DNA of 64,000 bases from Planosporangium thailandense (GTDB lineage Bacteria > Actinomycetota > Actinomycetes > Mycobacteriales > Micromonosporaceae): positions 124,001-188,000 of the forward strand of contig NZ_JAATVY010000004.1 of assembly GCF_011947195.1 (NCBI RefSeq). Reading direction: 5' to 3'. A model generated the notes under the pieces. It had not been told where the DNA came from and searched no databases. It saw only the letters and a list, made by a program, of their open reading frames with translations. A program made the translations under genes and the position numbers. This document shows positions 59,424 through 64,000 of the stretch, one piece after another; the first letter of the stretch is position 1; every line of letters begins with the position of its first letter.

Positions 59424-60404
59424 CTACTGGTGCCCGCGGATCGGGTGCGGGCGGTACGGGGCCTCGAGCCGCTTGATCTCCTCCGCGCTCAGGCTCACAT
59501 CGACCGCCGCGACCGCGTCCTCCAGGTGCTTCACCTTCGTCGCGCCCACGATCGGCGCCGTCACCCCCGGCCGGGACAGCAGCCAGGCGAGGGCGATCTG
59601 GGCCGGCGGCAGACCCCGCTCCTGCGCCACCGCGTTGAGCGCGTCCACCACGGCGAAGTCCTCGTCGGTGTAGAGCGTGTCGCCGAACTCGTCGGTCTGC
59701 GCGCGCAGGGTCCGCTTCTCGCCGCCCGGGCCGCGGGTGCCGGTGAGCAGGCCCCGGGCGAGGGGGCTCCACGGGATGATCCCCACCCCCTGGTCGACGC
59801 AGAACGGGATCATCTCCCGCTCCTCCTCGCGGTACACCAGGTTGTAGTGGTCCTGCATCGACACGAACCGCGTCCAGCCCCTCAGGTCCGCGGTGTACTG
59901 CATCCTGGCGAACTGCCAGGCGTACATGCTGGACGCGCCGATGTACCGGGCCTTGCCGGCGCGCACCACGTCGTGGAGCGCCTCCATGGTCTCCTCGACC
60001 GGCGTCTCCGGGTCGAAGCGGTGGATCTGGTACAGGTCGACGTAGTCGGTACCGAGGCGTCGCAGCGACGCGTCGATGCCGGACATGATGTGCTTGCGGG
60101 ACAGGCCCCGGTCGTTGGGGCCCTTGCCCATCGGGTTGAACACCTTCGTGGCGAGGACGTAGTCGTCGCGGTTGGGGAAGAGTCGGCCGAGGAGCCGGCC
60201 CGTGATCTCCTCGCTCGCGCCGTTGGAGTAGGTGTCGGCGGTGTCGAAGAAGGTGATCCCGGCGTCGACCGCGCGGCGCACGATCGGTTCGGCCTCGTCC
60301 TCGCGGAGCGCCCACGCGCGCACGTCGGGGTCGCCGTAGCTCATCATGCCGAGGCAGATCCGGGACACCTTCAGGCCGGTGGAGCCAAGTCGCGTGTATT
60401 TCAT
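59424..60404 (-). CDS. Aldo/keto reductase
   Basis: 326 aa from ATG 60404 (AAGGA about 8 bases upstream); ends in TAG. AKR tetrad visible: Asp/Tyr in FFDTADTYSNGASEE, Lys in VLATKVFNP, His in YQIHRFDPET. NADPH site near GVTAPIVGATKVKHLEDAV. Shape fits the AKR11/AKR14-like family reducing aldehydes and ketones. No pathway partner is adjacent. Confidence 0.92.
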   Translation of the reverse strand: MKYTRLGSTGLKVSRICLGMMSYGDPDVRAWALREDEAEPIVRRAVDAGITFFDTADTYSNGASEEITGRLLGRLFPNRDDYVLATKVFNPMGKGPNDRGLSRKHIMSGIDASLRRLGTDYVDLYQIHRFDPETPVEETMEALHDVVRAGKARYIGASSMYAWQFARMQYTADLRGWTRFVSMQDHYNLVYREEEREMIPFCVDQGVGIIPWSPLARGLLTGTRGPGGEKRTLRAQTDEFGDTLYTDEDFAVVDALNAVAQERGLPPAQIALAWLLSRPGVTAPIVGATKVKHLEDAVAAVDVSLSAEEIKRLEAPYRPHPIRGHQ

Positions 60405-60459
60405 GATTCGATCCTTGCGCTGCGACCGCGCTCCGGCGACCCCGGTCGACGCGATCCCA

Positions 60460-60921
60460 TCAGGTGGCCGTCGTCTCAAGGTCAAGTGCGTAACGGCGCG
60501 CGTCCGGCCAGCGGGCGATGTGATCGACCTCGGTCGACTCACGCAGGATCCGCGTCACCCGCCATTGTCGTGCCAGGGGACTGCCACCGACGTGCTGCCA
60601 GGGCACCGAGAGCGGGCCGACGATGCGCACCTCCGACGCCGGTGCCGGCGGCATCGGCCCCGGCGTGGCCGGCCAGAACTGGATTCCTTCCGCCTCCACG
60701 ACCCACAGGCCGCGCCCCAGCCAGTCCGGGTGAAGCGGCCGTCCCGCCACCTCGTAGGCGAAGCGTTCAGCGTCCAGGAGGCTGACCCGGTGGGGCTGGC
60801 CGACGGGCAGGGGAGCCAACTCCTCGATGGCGATCTCCACCCCGCAGACGAGCGTGTCGCCTTTGCGTAACGGCTCGATCTTGCCGTCCTCGATCAACCA
60901 CGCCTCAAGGTCTACCCGCAC
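60460..60921 (-). CDS. Hypothetical protein near the toxin locus
   Basis: 153 aa from GTG 60921, chosen because GGAAGGGAG lies 6 bases upstream; GTG 60927 is an alternative. Starts VRVDLEAWLIEDGKIEPLRK and is predicted mostly beta. No family recognised. It lies on the same strand 81 bp after the small beta-barrel gene and may be a second immunity or an unrelated gene. Confidence 0.65.
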   Translation of the reverse strand: MRVDLEAWLIEDGKIEPLRKGDTLVCGVEIAIEELAPLPVGQPHRVSLLDAERFAYEVAGRPLHPDWLGRGLWVVEAEGIQFWPATPGPMPPAPASEVRIVGPLSVPWQHVGGSPLARQWRVTRILRESTEVDHIARWPDARRYALDLETTAT

Positions 60922-61002
60922 CGGCACCTCCCTTCCTCGGCATTCGCTTCGGTCGGGATTGCTGTAACGGCTGGTCGGCAGTCGCTTGCGCGATAATCAA
61001 CA

Positions 61003-61263
61003 TCACGGTGCCGTGAGTACCGAACCGATCTCGATCTGTTCGTGCGGTACGTCGATCGCTACGGTTGTCATGCCGGGGGCGGTATGTAACTCGATTCCCT
61101 TAATGGTGGCGGGAGTCTCGACAGAATCGTGCTGTCGGATTATGACTCGCTGGCCAACCGTCAGCCTCTTTCCTTCCAGCCTGCCGGTCACCAGGGGCCA
61201 GGGACGAGATGAAAGCTTGTCGACCCGCTCGATCACGAGCCGGGACGGGCTTGCCTCCGTCAC
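61003..61263 (-). CDS. Small beta-barrel protein, candidate immunity protein
   Basis: 86 aa, GTG 61263 overlapping the toxin-like gene's stop (GTGA). Predicted all-beta: RPWPLVTGRLEGKRLTVGQR, VETPATIKGIELHTAPGMTT, EIGSVLTAP. The order G-R-x-G-x-x-L-x-x-G-x-x-V ... TxxGIEx ... IExGxVLxxP resembles domain 2 of EF-Tu and other translation GTPases. Translational coupling to a predicted secreted toxin suggests a neutraliser. Function is inference. Confidence 0.6.
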   Translation of the reverse strand: MTEASPSRLVIERVDKLSSRPWPLVTGRLEGKRLTVGQRVIIRQHDSVETPATIKGIELHTAPGMTTVAIDVPHEQIEIGSVLTAP

Positions 61264-62612
61264 CTCGAGTTCCTCCTCCAGTTCTCGACGAACCTGTCTT
61301 CCGCAGCGTACGCCTCATCCTCGAGCGGTCCAGTGACCGTGCTTATCCTGCCGTCCGCATACTGCCTGGCATGGACGCTCTCGTGTCCCAGAGTCCGTAC
61401 GAGGGTCTCTTCGTCTTGGAAGGACGCGGGCCCTAGCTGAATACCGTCGACATCTGTCCGTGCGATGGCATTTTGGAAATCCAGGTACGCGATGTCGTCG
61501 GCGCTCTCAATAATTTCGACCGGTGCACCGTGGAAATCCACCTCTGCTAGCCGCGCATAGTGGCTCACGGTCTCCATTGTTCGGGGTAGGCCGACGTCAC
61601 CATCGGCGACCTCCCGGTTGGAAAGGGCGCCCGACCGCGAATACAGGACGCTGACGTTGTTGAAATCGACCGAGCGCGTATGCCCTTGGACCACCGTCGC
61701 GGAATCGTCGGGGACGGCAGGCATCGGGTCTCCTGGCATGGCCGGCCGACCAGCAAGTGTGGGCCCGTCAGGGGTACCCGGAATGTCGGCCGCCGCGCGG
61801 TCGCCCATCCGCATGCGCTGGGCTGCCTCGTCCACGGCCTTTCCGCTCTTCGTGAGCTTGCCCCGCACCAGGTCGATCAGCTTGTCGAGACTTCCGGCCT
61901 CGTGTGCCAGCCGTCGCACGCTGCTCGCCAAACCCTTGATCAACTCTGCGATTTTGGCGGTCCACTTGGCGACCAGCGTGCTGACCTGGGCGACGACGGC
62001 CGGGGTGGCGATGCCGAGCGTGCAGGCCTCTTCTGCCAGCCACTCCCAGAGCCGTACCGACAGCACCGACACGAACTCGGCGATCAGGTCCCGGACCAGG
62101 TTACGTACCAGGGCGACGACGAGCCCGGCGGCTTCGGTGATCACGGCGATGGTGCCGGCGGCCTCGGCGGTGGCGGTGATGGCGCCGACGTGTGAGCCGG
62201 CATGCTGACGGTAGGCGTCGGCGGCCGCGCCGGACCACTGCGCAAGATCACGTGCCATGGCGTCGGACAGTTCGGCGGCCGCCGAGGAGGCCACGCCGGC
62301 CACGTTGCGCCAGGTCTGGGCGTACGCGGTGATCTGATCCGGATCGCCGGCGAACCGGTCGAGGGCGTCCGAGAGTGGCTTGACGTGTTCCATCAGCCAC
62401 GCGACGCCCCATGACACGACTGACCCGAGCGGGTCGACGACGAACCCGAGGGCGTCCATAGACGCGGCGAACCCGCCGAGGCTCAGGTCGACCCAGTTGC
62501 CCGATGAGATCCCGTGGGAGAGGTCGCGGATGTCCTCGGCCAAGCCGAACCCGTCCCAGACGTCGGTTGAGTCATGGCGCGCGGCGATGAGCGGGTTCGG
62601 CGGCCCGACCAC
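61260..62612 (-). CDS. WXG100-like protein with C-terminal HExxH metallopeptidase domain (putative T7SS toxin)
   Basis: 450 aa from GTG 62612, with GGGGGTG upstream. The N-terminal 150 residues are WXG100-like: helices around ITAYAQTWRNVAGVASSAAA and DLAQWSGAAADAYRQHAGSH (W-x-G). A hydrophobic helical region follows (VITEAAGLVVALVRNLV), then a linker (PGTPDGPTLAGRPAMPGDPM), then a C-terminal domain with VRTLGHESVHARQYADG (HExxH, His410/His414) and acidic EDEAYAAEDRF, a plausible third zinc ligand. The layout is that of an ESX/type VII-secreted polymorphic toxin. No secretion genes are in the window. Confidence 0.7.
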   Translation of the reverse strand: MVGPPNPLIAARHDSTDVWDGFGLAEDIRDLSHGISSGNWVDLSLGGFAASMDALGFVVDPLGSVVSWGVAWLMEHVKPLSDALDRFAGDPDQITAYAQTWRNVAGVASSAAAELSDAMARDLAQWSGAAADAYRQHAGSHVGAITATAEAAGTIAVITEAAGLVVALVRNLVRDLIAEFVSVLSVRLWEWLAEEACTLGIATPAVVAQVSTLVAKWTAKIAELIKGLASSVRRLAHEAGSLDKLIDLVRGKLTKSGKAVDEAAQRMRMGDRAAADIPGTPDGPTLAGRPAMPGDPMPAVPDDSATVVQGHTRSVDFNNVSVLYSRSGALSNREVADGDVGLPRTMETVSHYARLAEVDFHGAPVEIIESADDIAYLDFQNAIARTDVDGIQLGPASFQDEETLVRTLGHESVHARQYADGRISTVTGPLEDEAYAAEDRFVENWRRNSR

Positions 62613-62770
62613 GAATCACCCCCGTGACTTCGCTGCTCTGGTTCGAGTCACCGTAGTCAATCCCGTCCAGCGCCGCTGCCCGTCGATCAAGACGACAACG
62701 GGGCCCGGCGCCGACAATGGCGCCCCGCATTGTGTTGGCGACGCGAGGTGACTAGGGTCAGCATGAGCAC

Positions 62771-62862
62771 AACCCACGGGAGTCCGGTGTAACCGGGCTG
62801 AGAGGGGGGCTGTCAGCCCCCGACCGTCGAACCTGATCCGGATCATGCCGGCGCAGGGAGGG
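62771..62862 (+). ncRNA. TPP riboswitch (THI element)
   Basis: Conserved thi-box sequences are in order: ACGGGAGTCCGG, then GGGCTGAGAGG, GACCGTCGAACCTGATC, and CCGGCGCAGGGA, followed by GGGAGGAG as ribosome site for thiE. Binding of thiamine pyrophosphate would hide the ribosome site and repress the thi genes. The 144 bp between it and the toxin start hold nothing recognised. Confidence 0.93.
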
Positions 62863-62869
62863 AGGAGCG

Positions 62870-63487
62870 ATGCCCTCGATCGGGCGTCTGCACGTCATCA
62901 CCGATGCGCGGCCGGGCCGCGACGTGCTGTCCGTCGTCGCCGCCGGGCTCGCGGTGGGCGCCGACACGATTCAGGTACGGGTACCCGACGCCACCACCGA
63001 CCGGGAAGCCTATGGGCTGACCCGGGAAATCCTGCGGATGTGCCGGGAAAGCGGCGCCACCTGTCTCGTCAACGACCGGCTGCACGTCGCGCTCGCGGCC
63101 GGGGCCGACGGCGGGCACGTGGGCGCCGACGACCTGCCGGTGGACGTGGCCCGCAAGATCCTGGGCCCCCACGGGATCCTCGGCGCCACCGCCCGCGACC
63201 CGGAGTCCGCGCGGCGGGCGGTCGCGGACGGCGCCAGCTACCTGGGGGTGGGTCCCGCGTACGCCACGCGAACCAAGGACGGCCTGCCCGACCCGATCGG
63301 CCCCGCCGGGGTCGCCGCGGTCGCGCGGTCCGTCACCGTACCCGTGATCGCGATCGGTGGGGTCACCGCGGACCGGGTCGGTGAGCTGACCGCTGCGGGC
63401 GCGTACGGCGTCGCGGTCGTCGGCGCCGTCAGCGAGGCCGCCGATCCGGCAAAGGTGACCCTCGAACTACGGGAGGCGCTGCGGTGA
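62870..63487 (+). CDS. thiE: Thiamine-phosphate synthase
   Basis: 205 aa from ATG 62870, seven bases after the riboswitch ribosome site. TIM-barrel: LHVITDARPGRDVLSVVAAG, TIQVRVPDATTD, CLVNDRLHVALAAGADGGHVG, YLGVGPAYATRTKDG, VIAIGGVTADRVGELTAAGAYGVAVVGA. It couples HMP-PP and THZ-P to thiamine phosphate. The usual IQLR pattern reads IQVR here, a conservative change. Overlaps thiO (GTGA). Confidence 0.92.
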   Translation: MPSIGRLHVITDARPGRDVLSVVAAGLAVGADTIQVRVPDATTDREAYGLTREILRMCRESGATCLVNDRLHVALAAGADGGHVGADDLPVDVARKILGPHGILGATARDPESARRAVADGASYLGVGPAYATRTKDGLPDPIGPAGVAAVARSVTVPVIAIGGVTADRVGELTAAGAYGVAVVGAVSEAADPAKVTLELREALR

Positions 63488-64000
63488 CGGCCAGGGTCGC
63501 CGTCGTCGGCGGCGGGCTGATCGGCCTCGCCGTCGCGTGGCGCTGCGTCCAGCGCGGCCTCGACGTCACCGTCTACGACGCCGACGAGGGGAAGGCGTCC
63601 ACCGTCGCCGCCGGCATGCTGGCGCCGGCCAGCGAGATCCACGCCGGCGAGGCGGAGCTTCAGCGCCTGCTCGACACCTCCGCCCGACTCTGGCCGGGCT
63701 TTGCCGCTGAGCTGGAGGAGGCCACCGGGGTCCCGGTGGGCTACCGCGACGAGGGCACGCTGCTCGTCGCGCTCACCGGCGACGACCTGCGCGAGGTACA
63801 CCGGCTGTGCGGCGTTTACGAGCGGGCGGGCCAGCCGGTACACCCGTTGTCGGTGCAGCAGTTGCGGGAGCGGGAGCCGCTGCTCGCGCCCGGCGTGCGC
63901 GGTGGCGCCCACGCCCCGCAGGACCGCCAGGTGGACCCGCGCCGCGTCCTCGCCGCGCTGCGCAAGGCCGTCGGCGACCGCGTCGTACCCGTGAAGGTCA
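63484..64000 (+). CDS. thiO: Glycine oxidase ThiO (3' truncated by window)
   Basis: At least 172 aa, GTG overlapping the thiE stop, running off the window end. FAD site VAVVGGGLIGLAVAWRCVQRG, SxxAAGMLAPASE-type STVAAGMLAPASEIHAGE, and a DAO-like substrate region (GVPVGYRDEGTLLVALTGDD). It oxidises glycine to iminoglycine for the thiazole half of thiamine. Cotranscription with thiE under the TPP riboswitch is expected. Confidence 0.9.
   Translation, partial: MTARVAVVGGGLIGLAVAWRCVQRGLDVTVYDADEGKASTVAAGMLAPASEIHAGEAELQRLLDTSARLWPGFAAELEEATGVPVGYRDEGTLLVALTGDDLREVHRLCGVYERAGQPVHPLSVQQLREREPLLAPGVRGGAHAPQDRQVDPRRVLAALRKAVGDRVVPVKV

Overview
The window is very GC-rich, dense with short overlapping ATGA/GTGA gene junctions, and rich in GTG starts and leaderless-looking promoters, which points to a high-GC actinobacterium. 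A DUF397/Scr1-type regulator pair, a PPi-type phosphofructokinase, an ImuA'-ImuB-DnaE2 mutasome and scattered glycosyl-carotenoid genes suggest a Micromonosporaceae-like organism (inference). No rRNA, tRNA, CRISPR array, insertion sequence or prophage was recognised.

Core backbone (1-45,130). Much of the window follows the gene content of the Mycobacterium tuberculosis block Rv2172c-Rv2188c: pimB'-type mannosyltransferase, FadD15-like acyl-CoA ligase, SRPBCC protein, PlsC-like acyltransferase, RNase AS-type exoribonuclease, class II DAHP synthase, PASTA-type Ser/Thr kinase (PknL position), an Rv2175c-like DNA-binding protein, IdsA2-like prenyl synthase and MetF-like reductase. Into this frame are inserted a two-component system, a ROK glucokinase, an FMO/hydrolase pair, a nucleotidyl cyclase-ATPase next to a Crp-like regulator, a PPi-type phosphofructokinase, proC, a PadR-controlled ABC exporter, and a TetR-linked acyl-CoA oxidation module (MaoC, patatin, SDR, two acyl-CoA dehydrogenases).

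Carotenoid genes (39,413-50,660). Split lycopene cyclase genes (crtYc, crtYd), a prenyl diphosphate synthase, and a run with a CrtA-like monooxygenase, a GNAT protein, a CruF-like hydratase, a CruG-like glycosyltransferase and CrtI suggest a cyclised, hydrated, glycosylated C40 carotenoid. Phytoene synthase is not in the window.

SOS mutagenesis unit (52,544-59,370). Two perfect TCGAAC-N4-GTTCGA boxes flank a promoter upstream of a HEPN-fold protein followed by imuA', imuB and dnaE2.

Right end. A WXG100-like protein with a C-terminal HExxH domain overlaps a small beta-barrel protein and is followed by another small gene, looking like a secreted polymorphic toxin with candidate immunity genes. 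A TPP riboswitch then leads thiE-thiO.

Two kinds of structure not explained by genes recur. One is a family of long palindromes (about 50 bp, shared core) sitting exactly on the stop codons of convergent genes. The other is short tandem repeats with units of 18-30 bp, mostly in frame inside coding regions.
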